NCBI GenBank assembly: GCA_021324295.1
Contig: JAJPJJ010000104.1
Coordinates: forward strand, 1-49,267
DNA from: Bacillota bacterium
GTDB taxonomy: Bacteria > Sysuimicrobiota > Sysuimicrobiia > Sysuimicrobiales > Segetimicrobiaceae
Direction: 5' to 3'
Length of the DNA: 49,267 nt
Shown: in pieces, positions 35,171 to 42,868 of the stretch
Layout of the letters: each line of letters opens with the position of its first letter
Position numbering within the stretch: the stretch's first letter is position 1
The notes under the pieces: model-generated
What the model saw: the letters and a program-made list of their open reading frames with translations, nothing else
What the model was told of the DNA's origin: nothing
Database searches by the model: none
Translations under genes and position numbers: made by a program

Positions 35171-36259
35171 GTGCCCCTGACCGCCGGCCTCGTCGGAATG
35201 CCCAACGCCCGCAAGTCCACGCTCTTCCGCGCGCTCACCGCCGCGGAGGCTGAGGTCGCGCCGTACCCGTTCACGACGATCGCCCCCAACGTGGGCATCG
35301 TGCGGATCCCCGATCCCCGCCTCGCTGAGATCGCGCGGGCCACACAGGCCGAGCGGATCGTCCCTGCCGCCCTCGAGGTGGTGGACATCGCCGGGCTCGT
35401 GCGCGGCGCCCACCGGGGGGAAGGGCTCGGCAACCAGTTCCTGGCGCGCATCCGCGAGGTGGACGCGATCGTGCACGTCGTCCGGTGCTTCCGCGGCCCC
35501 GCGGCGCACGTCGAGGGGCGCGTCGACCCCGGACGCGACATCGAGGTCGTCGACACGGAGCTGTTGCTCGCGGACCTGGCCACCGTCGAGCGGGCCCGTG
35601 CCCACGTGGCGCCGCGCGCCCGCGCGGGAGACCGCGCGGCCCGTGAGGAGGACGCCGCCCTGGCCGCGCTGGAGGCCCACATCGCCTCGGGTCGGCCCGC
35701 GCGCGCGTTCGCCGGCGGGCCCCCGTCGCCGGGGACCGTCGCCCGCCTGCACCTGCTCACCGCACGCCCGGTCGTGTACGCGGCGAACCTCGACCAGGGA
35801 GACCCCGAGGGGGCGTCCTGCCTCCGGGCCGTCGAGCAGCGCGCCGCCGCGGCGGGCGCCGCGGCCGTGGGGATCGATGCCAAGCTCGAGCTGGAGCTCT
35901 CGGAGCTCACGGAGGACGAGGCGGCGGAGTTCCTGGCCGCCCTCGGGGTATCGGAGCGCGGGCTCCCCCGCCTGCTCCGGGCCGTGTACGCGGTGCTCGG
36001 GCTACGCACGTTCTTCTCGATCGCCTCACAGGAAGTGCGCGCCTGGCCGGTGCCTGCGGGGACGCGGGCGCCTCAGGCCGCCGGGCAAATCCACACCGAT
36101 ATGGAGCGGGGGTTCGTGCGGGCCGAGGTCGTCTCGTATACGGACCTCCTGGCATGCGGGTCCATCGCCGCAGCACGGGAGCGCGGGCTGCTGCGCCTCG
36201 AGGGGAAGCAGTACGAGGTGCAGGACGGCGATGTCATCACGTTCCGGTTCACCGCGTAG
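35171..36259 (+). CDS. ychF: YchF/OLA1-family GTPase-like protein with altered P-loop
   Basis: A 362-residue Obg-related P-loop protein of the YchF family (ATPase binding ribosomes; redox and stress links in other bacteria). The G3 region DIAGLVRGAHRGEGLGNQFL and the TGS-domain end APQAAGQIHTDMERGFVRAE are typical, as is the final YEVQDGDVITFRF. The P-loop reads GMPNARKS (residues 9-16): the invariant Gly before Lys is Arg14, where the family has GLPNVGKS. The codon is CGC (35210-35212), one base from GGC. The G4 region has NLDQ instead of the usual NxDE-like run. Binding of nucleotide may therefore be changed, or the base may be a sequencing error. GTG start at 35171. Confidence 0.93.
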   Translation: MPLTAGLVGMPNARKSTLFRALTAAEAEVAPYPFTTIAPNVGIVRIPDPRLAEIARATQAERIVPAALEVVDIAGLVRGAHRGEGLGNQFLARIREVDAIVHVVRCFRGPAAHVEGRVDPGRDIEVVDTELLLADLATVERARAHVAPRARAGDRAAREEDAALAALEAHIASGRPARAFAGGPPSPGTVARLHLLTARPVVYAANLDQGDPEGASCLRAVEQRAAAAGAAAVGIDAKLELELSELTEDEAAEFLAALGVSERGLPRLLRAVYAVLGLRTFFSIASQEVRAWPVPAGTRAPQAAGQIHTDMERGFVRAEVVSYTDLLACGSIAAARERGLLRLEGKQYEVQDGDVITFRFTA

Positions 36260-36388
36260 GCCGCGTCCCGGCGGCGGGACCCGGACCGCGTCCGCGCCGG
36301 GCCCGCAGCCGCCGCGCGGCGCGCCCCGGTGCCGGGGCCGCGAGCCACCCGGACGGACCCGGGTGGACGTGCGGCGCTGCGTCAATTG

Positions 36389-36397
36389 TGGTATAGT
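36389..36397 (+). promoter_or_regulatory. Extended -10 promoter of the rpsF operon
   Basis: TGGTATAGT gives the extended -10 form TG-N-TATAGT in an AT-richer patch of GC-rich DNA. No good -35 is seen at 16-18 bases upstream, which extended -10 promoters tolerate. The transcript would have a leader of about 120 bases before rpsF. Confidence 0.55.
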
Positions 36398-36435
36398 GGG
36401 GTGAGCGCGGGTGATGTGACGCTGCGGCCTTCCTG

Positions 36436-36473
36436 CCCTGCCCGTGGCCCCTCCGGGGCCGCGTGGGCCAGGG
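36436..36473 (+). promoter_or_regulatory. Stem-loop in the rpsF leader, possible S6:S18 autoregulatory element
   Basis: CCCTG (36436-36440) pairs with CAGGG (36469-36473), and inside it GGCCCC (36446-36451) pairs with GGGGCC (36455-36460) around TCC, with internal loops between. Ribosomal protein S6:S18 is known to bind a structured rpsF leader in many bacteria. The position fits, but I cannot confirm the conserved bulge motif of that element. Confidence 0.35.
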
Positions 36474-36525
36474 CCGCCGGGATCAGATCCCTGACCCGAT
36501 CAGTCCAGAGGAAGGAGAGTGCCGA

Positions 36526-36936
36526 GTGCACACCTATGAGATCGTGGCCGTCCTCCGTCCGGACCTCGATGAGGAGGCGCTGGGCGCGGCGATCGAGCGG
36601 ATCCAGCAACGCGTCGTCGAGCACGGCGGGACCATGGTGGCATCGGAGCGCTGGGGCAAGCGCCGGACGGCGTATCCGATCCGCAAGTATCGCGAGGCGT
36701 ACTACGTGCTGCTCGTCGTCTCCCTCGACGCGGGGCAGGTGACGCCGCTCCGCCAGACGCTGCGGCTTCACGAAGACCTCCTGCGGTTCACCCTTGCGAG
36801 CCATTCTCCCTCGCCCGCCGGAGCGACGCCCTCGGCGGGGACAGCCGCCCCGGCCGCCGGCGCCGCACCCGGGCCGGCGTCTCCAGGGCCCGAGGGAGGC
36901 CCACCGGCGGCATCGATGGAGGGGGCACATGTATAA
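36526..36936 (+). CDS. rpsF: 30S ribosomal protein bS6
   Basis: A 136-residue S6 protein. The core HTYEIVAVLRPDLDEEALGA, then WGKRRTAYPIRKYREAYYVL, is unmistakable. The last 45 residues form an Ala/Pro/Gly-rich tail that ordinary S6 proteins lack. The start is the GTG at 36526 after GGAAGGAGAG. The stop overlaps the ssb start by 8 bases. S6 binds S18 in the platform of the small subunit, and both genes flank ssb here. Confidence 0.95.
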   Translation: MHTYEIVAVLRPDLDEEALGAAIERIQQRVVEHGGTMVASERWGKRRTAYPIRKYREAYYVLLVVSLDAGQVTPLRQTLRLHEDLLRFTLASHSPSPAGATPSAGTAAPAAGAAPGPASPGPEGGPPAASMEGAHV

Positions 36937-37324
36937 CAGAATCATCCTCATCGGGCGGCTTACGCGGGATCCCGAGCTACGGTACGTGCCGAGCGGCGCA
37001 CCGGTGGCGAGCTTCACGCTGGCCGTCGACCGGCCGTTCCGGGACCAGCAGGGCAACCGGGAGACCGATTTCATCGACGTCGTCGCGTGGCGCAGGCTCG
37101 CGGAGCAGGTCAGCCAGTATATGTCCAAGGGACGGATGGTCGCCGTCGAAGGCCGGCTGCAGATCCGCTCGTACGAAACGCAGGACGGGCAGAAGCGGAA
37201 GGTGGCGGAAGTCGTCGCCGACGGCATCCGTTTCCTGGACAAGGCGCGGCCGGGCGCGGCCGAGGCCGCGGTGCCGGCCGAAGAGCCGGTGGCGGGCGGG
37301 ACCGACGACGACGTTCCCTTCTGA
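36929..37324 (+). CDS. ssb: Single-stranded DNA-binding protein
   Basis: A 131-residue SSB with the OB-fold opening MYNRIILIGRLTRDPELRYV and FIDVVAWRRLAEQVSQYMSK. The acidic C-terminal tip is DDDVPF, which recruits replication and repair partners. The spacer between fold and tip is short (about 20 residues). The ATG lies within the end of rpsF and has GGAGGGGG upstream. No SOS box is seen before this operon, unlike dnaB. Confidence 0.97.
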   Translation: MYNRIILIGRLTRDPELRYVPSGAPVASFTLAVDRPFRDQQGNRETDFIDVVAWRRLAEQVSQYMSKGRMVAVEGRLQIRSYETQDGQKRKVAEVVADGIRFLDKARPGAAEAAVPAEEPVAGGTDDDVPF

Positions 37325-37348
37325 TGGACCCAGGCGCGGAGGAGAGCG

Positions 37349-37609
37349 ATGCCTGAGACGAAGGAACGGGAGGCGCGGCCCCGTCGCGACTACCGGCGGC
37401 GGCCGAAGCGGAAGGTCTGCACCTTCTGTGTCGAGAAGGCCACGTACATCGACTACAAAGACGTCAACCGCCTGCGGCGATTCGTGACGGAGCGCGGCAA
37501 GATCCTGCCGCGCCGCGTCTCCGGCAACTGCGCCAGGCATCAGCGGGCGCTGGCGGTCGCGATCAAGCGGGCGCGCCAGCTCGCGCTCCTCCCGTACGCG
37601 GGAGAGTGA
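37349..37609 (+). CDS. rpsR: 30S ribosomal protein bS18
   Basis: An 86-residue S18 with core [20 protein letters not shown] and [20 protein letters not shown]. The N-terminal CTFC pair together with Cys/His in NCARH suggests the zinc-binding form of S18. A GGAGGAG site precedes the ATG. Confidence 0.97.
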   Translation: MPETKEREARPRRDYRRRPKRKVCTFCVEKATYIDYKDVNRLRRFVTERGKILPRRVSGNCARHQRALAVAIKRARQLALLPYAGE

Positions 37610-37702
37610 TGCCGGAGCGCCGCGTGGTCGTTATCGCGGGTCCAGACGTGCGGCGGGGTGCGGGCGCCCGGCGGGACCCGCGCGGCCGGCTGTGAGACGA
37701 CG

Positions 37703-38791
37703 ATGGTGAAATCGACACGGCGGCAGGCAACGCGCGGCCTCACCGAGGGCGCGCTCCTCGCCGCGCTTACGGTGATCGTGGGCGCGGTCGGGCTCGTCGC
37801 GCCGTTCGTCGGCATTCTGCTCGCCCCGCTGCCGATCATGCTCCTCGTGATCCGGTGGGGGCTGCGGACAGCCGTGCTCGCCTCGGTGGTTGCTGCCCTG
37901 ATCCTCCTGCAGTTCTTCGGACCGCTGAACGCGGTATCGATCACCGCGATGTTTGCGCCGCTGGGCCTCGCGCTCGGCTGGGGTGTGTGGCGCGGCATCG
38001 GCGCGCAGTTCACGGTGTTCCTGGGCGCTGCCGCGTTCCTGGTGTCGACGATCGCCGCGCTCGCCACGACCACGTTCGTGCTGCACCAGGACCTGGTCGG
38101 CCAGTTCATCACGAGCCAGGTGCAGGCGATGCAGATGGCGCTCAGCCTGCAGCAGAAGCTCGGGGCACCGGCGCAGCACATCGAGGAGATGCGCAGGACG
38201 ATCGCCGCGCTCCCGCAGTTCCTGCACACGGCGCTGCCGGTCATGTTCGCGCTGGGTGCGCTCGTGTGGTCCTATCTCTGCTACGCCCTGGCGCGCGCGG
38301 TCCTCCGGCGGGTGGGGCATCGGTTGCCCGGCGTGCCGCCGATCCTGAGCTGGCGCGTCCCTCCGCCGCTCGCGGCCGCGCTGCTCTGGGCCGCCGCTGT
38401 GCTGGCGCTCGCGGCCCTGCGTGTCCACCAGCTCAGCGGCGCCGCGCTGGACGCGCTGATCGTGAACGTGTTTGTCTTCGGGTTCCAGGGAGCCCTCGTC
38501 GGCATCGCCTGGGCGAATCGTCGGCAGATCCCCCGGATCGCCCAGGTGCTCGCCGGCGTGCTCGTGCTGACCGCCGGCCTGTTGCCGATCCTGGCCCTCA
38601 CGGCTCTGGGGATGCTCGATACCTGGTTTGACTACCGGCGGCTCACCGGAGGCCCGGGCTCGCCCGCCTCCGGCCTCGACGCCTCGGAGACGCAGGACCG
38701 GCCGCACGCGTCGCGCGCCGGCGGGAGGCCGCCGGGGAAGGGCGCGGACACTCTGCGGATCGAGCCCGCGGAGGCGGCGCGCCCGCAGTGA
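37703..38791 (+). CDS. DUF2232 polytopic membrane protein
   Basis: A 362-residue membrane protein with about eight hydrophobic helices between residues 12 and 310, beginning LTEGALLAALTVIVGAVGLV. A polar loop at about 130-165 holds QAMQMALSLQQKLGAPAQHI. The position between rpsR and rplI/dnaB is the usual place of DUF2232 (YybS-like) genes in Bacillota. The function is unknown; a substrate-binding membrane role has been suggested for related folds. The last 50 residues are polar and cytoplasmic. The ATG at 37703 is chosen as the start before the first helix. The stop overlaps the rplI GTG. Confidence 0.85.
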   Translation: MVKSTRRQATRGLTEGALLAALTVIVGAVGLVAPFVGILLAPLPIMLLVIRWGLRTAVLASVVAALILLQFFGPLNAVSITAMFAPLGLALGWGVWRGIGAQFTVFLGAAAFLVSTIAALATTTFVLHQDLVGQFITSQVQAMQMALSLQQKLGAPAQHIEEMRRTIAALPQFLHTALPVMFALGALVWSYLCYALARAVLRRVGHRLPGVPPILSWRVPPPLAAALLWAAAVLALAALRVHQLSGAALDALIVNVFVFGFQGALVGIAWANRRQIPRIAQVLAGVLVLTAGLLPILALTALGMLDTWFDYRRLTGGPGSPASGLDASETQDRPHASRAGGRPPGKGADTLRIEPAEAARPQ

Positions 38792-39234
38792 AGGTCATCC
38801 TGATCAAGGACGTCCCGTCCCTCGGCCGGGCCGGAGAGGTCCGGGAGGTCAAGGACGGGTACGCGCGCAACTATCTGCTGCCCCGCGGCTTCGCCGCACC
38901 GGCGACCGATCGCAATCTCCAGGCACTGGCCCACAGCCGGCAGGCACAGCAGCAGCGTGAAGCGCGTGCCGTGCGGGAAGCCGACGCGGTCAAAAAGCAG
39001 CTCGAGTCGCTCGTCGTGGCCGTGCACGCACGAGCCGGCGAGGGAGGACGGCTCTTCGGCTCGGTGACGGCCCAGGATATCGCCGACGCGATCACGCGGC
39101 AGGGCATCGAGGTCTCGAAGAAGCAGGTCGAGCTGGACGAACCCATCAAGACCGCGGGCTTCTACAAGGTGTCGGTCCGGCTCCACCGTCAGCAGACGGC
39201 GATGGTGGAGGTCAACGTCATCGGGACGCGCTGA
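38788..39234 (+). CDS. rplI: 50S ribosomal protein bL9
   Basis: A 148-residue L9. The N-terminal domain MKVILIKDVPSLGRAGEVRE and DGYARNYLLPRGFA is canonical. The long connecting helix (about 45-75) and C-terminal domain with GRLFGSVTAQDIADAI follow. The start is a GTG overlapping the end of the DUF2232 gene (GTGA). Confidence 0.97.
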   Translation: MKVILIKDVPSLGRAGEVREVKDGYARNYLLPRGFAAPATDRNLQALAHSRQAQQQREARAVREADAVKKQLESLVVAVHARAGEGGRLFGSVTAQDIADAITRQGIEVSKKQVELDEPIKTAGFYKVSVRLHRQQTAMVEVNVIGTR

Positions 39235-39273
39235 GCGCCACCGCCCCGGTCGGAAGGACCTCGGTGCCGGAGC

Positions 39274-39450
39274 TCACTCGCCGAACTCGTGCAATCCCCC
39301 GTGATCGTCGTGCTCCGCGGCCGACGGGTCCGGCGCCGCAGCCGGGGTCCCCCGCGGCGGATCGGGATCGCCCACGCCGCTCAGCACGTGGGTGATGCGC
39401 CTGAGCAGGCCGAGGTGCCTGAGAACCGGTCTGCGGTAGAGCTTCTTCAC
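39274..39450 (-). CDS. Small protein with lasso-RiPP leader signature
   Basis: A 58-residue gene on the strand opposite to its neighbours. The start is a GTG at 39450 with a strong GGGAGGG ribosome site 7 bases upstream. The N-terminus reads YRRPVLRHLGLLRRIT, which fits the lasso-peptide leader spacing Y-x2-P-x-L-x3-G-x5-T exactly; in lasso systems this part is bound by the PqqD-like (RRE) protein. The remainder is Gly/Pro/Ala-rich and ends in a His/Asp/Glu-rich tail (EHDDHGGLHEFGE). The residue after Thr-His is Val, not the Gly usual at the first core position, and no lasso cyclase, protease or RRE gene is in the window. It may be an orphan precursor or a member of the non-lasso proteins that carry this leader. 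Confidence 0.6.
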   Translation of the reverse strand: MKKLYRRPVLRHLGLLRRITHVLSGVGDPDPPRGTPAAAPDPSAAEHDDHGGLHEFGE

Positions 39451-39457
39451 GTCGGTA

Positions 39458-39464
39458 CCCTCCC
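39458..39464 (-). promoter_or_regulatory. Ribosome binding site of the small leader-type gene
   Basis: GGGAGGG on the minus strand stands 7 bases before the GTG at 39450. It supports translation of an otherwise unremarkable 58-codon frame and fixes its start. Confidence 0.6.
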
Positions 39465-39561
39465 ACGAGCTCGAAGGTCTCGGTCACCGGTCGCGATCGG
39501 GGCAACCGCTAGTCCCGTACTTTGAGCGCGGACTCCGCACCTTCGGTCGAAAGCCTCCTTT

Positions 39562-39581
39562 GTGAACGTCGTTAGGTTCAC
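39562..39581. promoter_or_regulatory. Operator-like inverted repeat GTGAAC-N8-GTTCAC
   Basis: Two 6-base arms, exactly complementary, with centres 14 bases apart. The site is 112 bases upstream of the minus-strand small gene and about 350 bases upstream of dnaB. It resembles a dimeric regulator site but differs from the CGAAC-N4-GTTCG boxes in spacing. Confidence 0.4.
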
Positions 39582-39637
39582 CCGAAAGCGTGCCGTCCCG
39601 GTCAATCGCGCGCGGTTCGTCGCCGGATCGGTCCCCG

Positions 39638-39852
39638 GCCCACAACCGCTCCACAACCTATCTACAAGCTGTCGACCCCTCGGGCGCAGCCCGCGCACAG
39701 CCTACCCCGGCCAGCCCGGGGCGTTCTCCACAAGAAATTGACCAGCAAGACCCAATTGCCCCACAAGGGATCCAGAAACCGGCTGCAGCATACTTAGGCT
39801 CGCCAGCAGGCCGTTTCTCTCCGCCGGATGCGGTCTCCGCGGGCTTGCACAG
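39638..39852 (+). other. Cluster of DnaA-box-like motifs upstream of dnaB
   Basis: This part of the rplI-dnaB interval contains no gene. Same-oriented motifs resembling TTATCCACA recur: GCCCACA (39638), GCTCCACA (39648), TATCTACA (39659), TTCTCCACA (39724-39732), TGCCCCACA (39757-39765) and TTGCACA (39845). Only the fourth is within one base of the consensus. Base composition is lower in GC here than in the genes. It could be a DnaA-regulated promoter region or part of an origin; neither is proven. Confidence 0.35.
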
Positions 39853-39867
39853 GGATATCGCAGTATG

Positions 39868-39881
39868 CGAACATATGTTCG
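39868..39881. promoter_or_regulatory. Perfect SOS box upstream of dnaB
   Basis: CGAACATATGTTCG is a full palindromic match to the Gram-positive/actinobacterial LexA operator CGAAC-N4-GTTCG. It ends 47 bases before the dnaB GTG start. It is a better match than either box in front of lexA in this window. Confidence 0.8.
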
Positions 39882-39928
39882 ACTGAGCGCGCCCACTCCC
39901 TGAACGTCTGCGCCGGAGGCCCACGATC

Positions 39929-42781
39929 GTGAGCATCGCGCAGCAGATCGAGCGCGTTCCACCGCAGAACCTGGAGGCAGAACAAGGCGTCCTCGGCTCC
40001 ATGCTGCTCGACCGCGACGCGATCGCCAGGACGGTCGAGGCGCTGCGGCCCGAGGACTTCTACCGCGACGCCCACCGCATCATCTTCTCGGCCATGCTCG
40101 ACCTGTTCGAGCGCGGAGAGCCCGTCGACCTGATTACCGTCACCAACCGCCTCGCCGGGATGGGCAAGCTCGACGACGCCGGCGGGGCCACGTACCTCGC
40201 CTCGCTGCCTAACGTCGTGCCCACGGCCGCGAACGTCGACTACTACGCCGGCATCGTGCTCGAAAAATCGATGCTGCGCGCCCTGATCAACGCCGGCACC
40301 CACATCGCCTCGTTGGGCTACGACGGCGCGGACGATGTCGCGGCGTTGATCGACCAGGCCGAGCGGCTGGTCTTCGGCATCGCCGCGCGCCGCAACGTCC
40401 AGGACTTCCAGCCCATCAAGGAGATTCTCAAGGAGAGCTTCGAGCGAATCGACAAGCGCTACCAGGAAAAGGGCACGGTGACGGGCATCGCGACCGGCTT
40501 CACCGATCTCGACATGCTCACCTCCGGCCTTCAGCCCTCAGACATGATCATCGTGGCGGCGCGCCCGTCGGTCGGGAAGTGCCTCAGCGCCGACTCGGAG
40601 ATCGTGCTGGAGGACGGCACCATCGCCACGATCGAGGAGATCGTCCAGCGCAGGCAGGCCCGGCTCCTGACCCTGGGACGGGACGGGAAGTTCAGGGTGA
40701 CAGAGCCATCTGCGTTCGTGGATGACGGGATCAAGCCCGTGTTCCGGGTGACGACGAGCCTGGGCCGGACGGTCGAGTGCACGGCGATTCACCCGTTCCT
40801 GACGATCGAAGGGTGGCTGCCTCTCGCGTCGCTCCGCGTTGGAGATCGCATCGCTGTCCCCCGCAGAATCGCGGTCTTCGGCAGCGCGCCGCTGCGCGAG
40901 TGTGAGATCAAGCTGCTCGCGTACCTGGTTGGAGACGGCTCGCTCGGCGGCGGCAAGGTTTCACGCACCAACGGCCACGCGCGCATCATCGAGGACTTCG
41001 CGGAAGCAGTCCGGGCATTCGGTGGCGCGCGAGGTCGACGGGAACGCGACCGTAGCGGATGGCGGGCACCGGCGCTCGCGATCACCGGCGACCCCTTCTT
41101 CATCAAGAGGCATCGACAAGCGTTCCCCCGGGCACTCCGGGCTCCTCTGGGGCGGGTGCGCGGGTCCCCAGGCCGATTGGCGCGAGCACGAGGAGCGAGC
41201 CCCGCCAGCGTGACGCGCCGGACGAGCGGAGCCAGCGGCCCGACCGAAGCGGTGTTCCGCCGACTGTGGAGAGTGCTCACCGTGCCGCCCGAGGCGCGGG
41301 CGCCACATGGCCTCGCCACGATCGGCAGAGGCAGCAAGAACCCCGTCGTCCTGTGGCTCATGGGACACGGATTGTGGCGGAAAGACGCCGGTGGCAAAGA
41401 GATCCCCGCAGCCGTCTTCACCCTCCCCCGCCCCCAGCTTGCGCTCTTCTTGAATCGCCTGTTCGCAACCGGCGGGTGGGCGACCGCCAAGCGAGAACGG
41501 CGGGCCGCGCAGGTCGGCTATGCGACGGCAAGCCGGCGGCTAGCCCGCCAGGTCCAGCATCTCCTTCTGCGCTTCGGGATCATCGCCCGGCTCCGGACGC
41601 GCGCAGTCCGCGACAACGGGACCCAGCGGGCCGCGTGGCACGTGGAGATCACCGACCCGGCGTCGCTGGAGACGTTTGCGCGAGACATCGGCATCTTCGC
41701 CCAGGAGGCCCGGCTCGCGCGCGTCCTCGCGGCCGTCGCGGCGAGAGCCCGAAGGCCACACACGGATGGGATCCCGCCCGGGATACGGCCGGCCATCGCG
41801 GCCGCGAAAGGCGCAGCGTCGTGGGCTCGCACGGCGCGGCGGGCGGGATTCGCTGGACCGTCCAGCCCTCACGCGGGAATTCGGATGCTGTCCCGGGATC
41901 GGTTGCGCCCAATTGCGCACGCCGTGCAGAGCGCATCCCTGCGCCGGCTCGCGATGAGCGATGTCTGTTGGGACCGGATCGTCGCCATCGAGCCGGTCGG
42001 GGCAAGGCAGGTCTATGACCTGACTATCGTCGAGACCCACAACTTCGTCGCGAACGATGTGCTCGTCCACAATACCACGTTCGCTCTCAATATCGCCCAG
42101 CACGCGGCGCTCGCGCACAGGGTCCCCGTCGCGATCTTCAGCCTGGAGACGAGCAAGGAACAGCTCGTCCAGCGCATCCTCTGCTCGGAAGCGCAGGTCG
42201 ACAACACCAAGCTGCGCACGGGGTTCCTCGCCGACGAGGACTGGCGGAAGCTCGCGCGCGCGATGGGCGGCCTGAGCGAGGCGCCGATCTTCATCGACGA
42301 CTCGGCCACGCTGTCGGTCATCGAGATGCGCGCCAAGGCGCGCAAGCTCAAGGCCGAGCACGGGCTCGGCCTGATCGTCATCGACTACATCCAGATGATC
42401 CAATCGTACAAGCGGGCGGAGAACCGCACGCAGGAGCTGAGCGAGATCGCGCGCGGCATCAAGTCGCTCGCCAAGGAGCTGGACGTTCCGATCATCGCGA
42501 TCTCGCAGCTCAGCCGGGCCGTCGAGGCGCTGGGCCAGAAGCGCCCGATGCTGAGCCATCTGAGGGAATCGGGCGAAATCGAGCAGGTGAGCGATCTCGT
42601 CATCTTCCTCTACCGCGAAGACTACTACGACCTCGAGAAGGCGCAGCGGGAGAACAAGGAAAACATCTGCGAGGTCATCATCGCCAAACATCGCAACGGC
42701 CCGATCGGGGTCGTCGAGCTGTACTTCCACAAGGAGTACAGCCGATTCGCGAACCTCGAGACACGGCGACGAGGCTCGTGA
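39929..42781 (+). CDS. dnaB: Replicative DNA helicase DnaB, intein-containing precursor
   Basis: A 950-residue precursor. The two extein parts (217 and 235 residues) join to a 452-residue DnaB, a normal length. The N-extein holds the N-terminal domain ([18 protein letters not shown], then [16 protein letters not shown]) and the first half of Walker A, ARPSVGK. The C-extein resumes [12 protein letters not shown] and has [26 protein letters not shown] and [20 protein letters not shown]. The helicase unwinds DNA at the fork as a hexamer. The insertion splits the P-loop, so the protein cannot bind ATP before splicing. The GTG start follows CGGAGG. A perfect SOS box lies upstream. Confidence 0.96.
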   Translation: MSIAQQIERVPPQNLEAEQGVLGSMLLDRDAIARTVEALRPEDFYRDAHRIIFSAMLDLFERGEPVDLITVTNRLAGMGKLDDAGGATYLASLPNVVPTAANVDYYAGIVLEKSMLRALINAGTHIASLGYDGADDVAALIDQAERLVFGIAARRNVQDFQPIKEILKESFERIDKRYQEKGTVTGIATGFTDLDMLTSGLQPSDMIIVAARPSVGKCLSADSEIVLEDGTIATIEEIVQRRQARLLTLGRDGKFRVTEPSAFVDDGIKPVFRVTTSLGRTVECTAIHPFLTIEGWLPLASLRVGDRIAVPRRIAVFGSAPLRECEIKLLAYLVGDGSLGGGKVSRTNGHARIIEDFAEAVRAFGGARGRRERDRSGWRAPALAITGDPFFIKRHRQAFPRALRAPLGRVRGSPGRLARARGASPASVTRRTSGASGPTEAVFRRLWRVLTVPPEARAPHGLATIGRGSKNPVVLWLMGHGLWRKDAGGKEIPAAVFTLPRPQLALFLNRLFATGGWATAKRERRAAQVGYATASRRLARQVQHLLLRFGIIARLRTRAVRDNGTQRAAWHVEITDPASLETFARDIGIFAQEARLARVLAAVAARARRPHTDGIPPGIRPAIAAAKGAASWARTARRAGFAGPSSPHAGIRMLSRDRLRPIAHAVQSASLRRLAMSDVCWDRIVAIEPVGARQVYDLTIVETHNFVANDVLVHNTTFALNIAQHAALAHRVPVAIFSLETSKEQLVQRILCSEAQVDNTKLRTGFLADEDWRKLARAMGGLSEAPIFIDDSATLSVIEMRAKARKLKAEHGLGLIVIDYIQMIQSYKRAENRTQELSEIARGIKSLAKELDVPIIAISQLSRAVEALGQKRPMLSHLRESGEIEQVSDLVIFLYREDYYDLEKAQRENKENICEVIIAKHRNGPIGVVELYFHKEYSRFANLETRRRGS
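40580..42073 (+). other. DnaB intein with degenerate LAGLIDADG endonuclease
   Basis: A 498-residue in-frame intein placed between the Walker A Lys and Thr. It starts with Cys1 ([15 protein letters not shown]), has the block B TxxH (CTAIHPFLT), block F ([19 protein letters not shown]) and the terminal His-Asn, with Thr as +1 residue. All splicing residues are present. The first endonuclease motif is intact ([12 protein letters not shown]). The second reads [12 protein letters not shown], with Gly (codon 41471-41473, GGC) where the catalytic Asp is expected. Cleavage activity is therefore probably lost while splicing is kept. An Arg-rich stretch at about 41135-41265 also looks degenerate. Confidence 0.92.
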
Positions 42782-42868
42782 GGTCCGCCGGCCGGTGGCG
42801 GATCACCCGCCGGGGATACCGTCCGGTGGATCGGCAGCGTCGGCGGCTGGCCAAGCGGCATCGTCGCC

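Noticed and set aside
31327-36009. A 1560-codon open frame on the minus strand across the GGDEF and ychF genes
   Set aside because: It is antisense to two clearly recognisable proteins, is Arg/Gly/Val-rich low-complexity sequence, and results from the scarcity of stop codons in GC-rich DNA.
36265-36280. GTCCCG-N4-CGGGAC hairpin after ychF as terminator
   Set aside because: Stem of only 6 bp, no T-run, and similar small hairpins are frequent in this GC-rich DNA.
41135-41265. Possible frameshift within the intein, where the sequence becomes Arg/Ser-rich
   Set aside because: The reading frame stays open and both ends of the intein are in the same frame. The alternative frames give no better endonuclease-like sequence, so degeneration is more likely than an error.
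42784-42802. TCCGCC-N7-GGCGGA hairpin between the convergent dnaB and LigD-type genes as a bidirectional terminator
   Set aside because: The position is right, but the stem is short and no T-run follows on either strand, so I could not call it.
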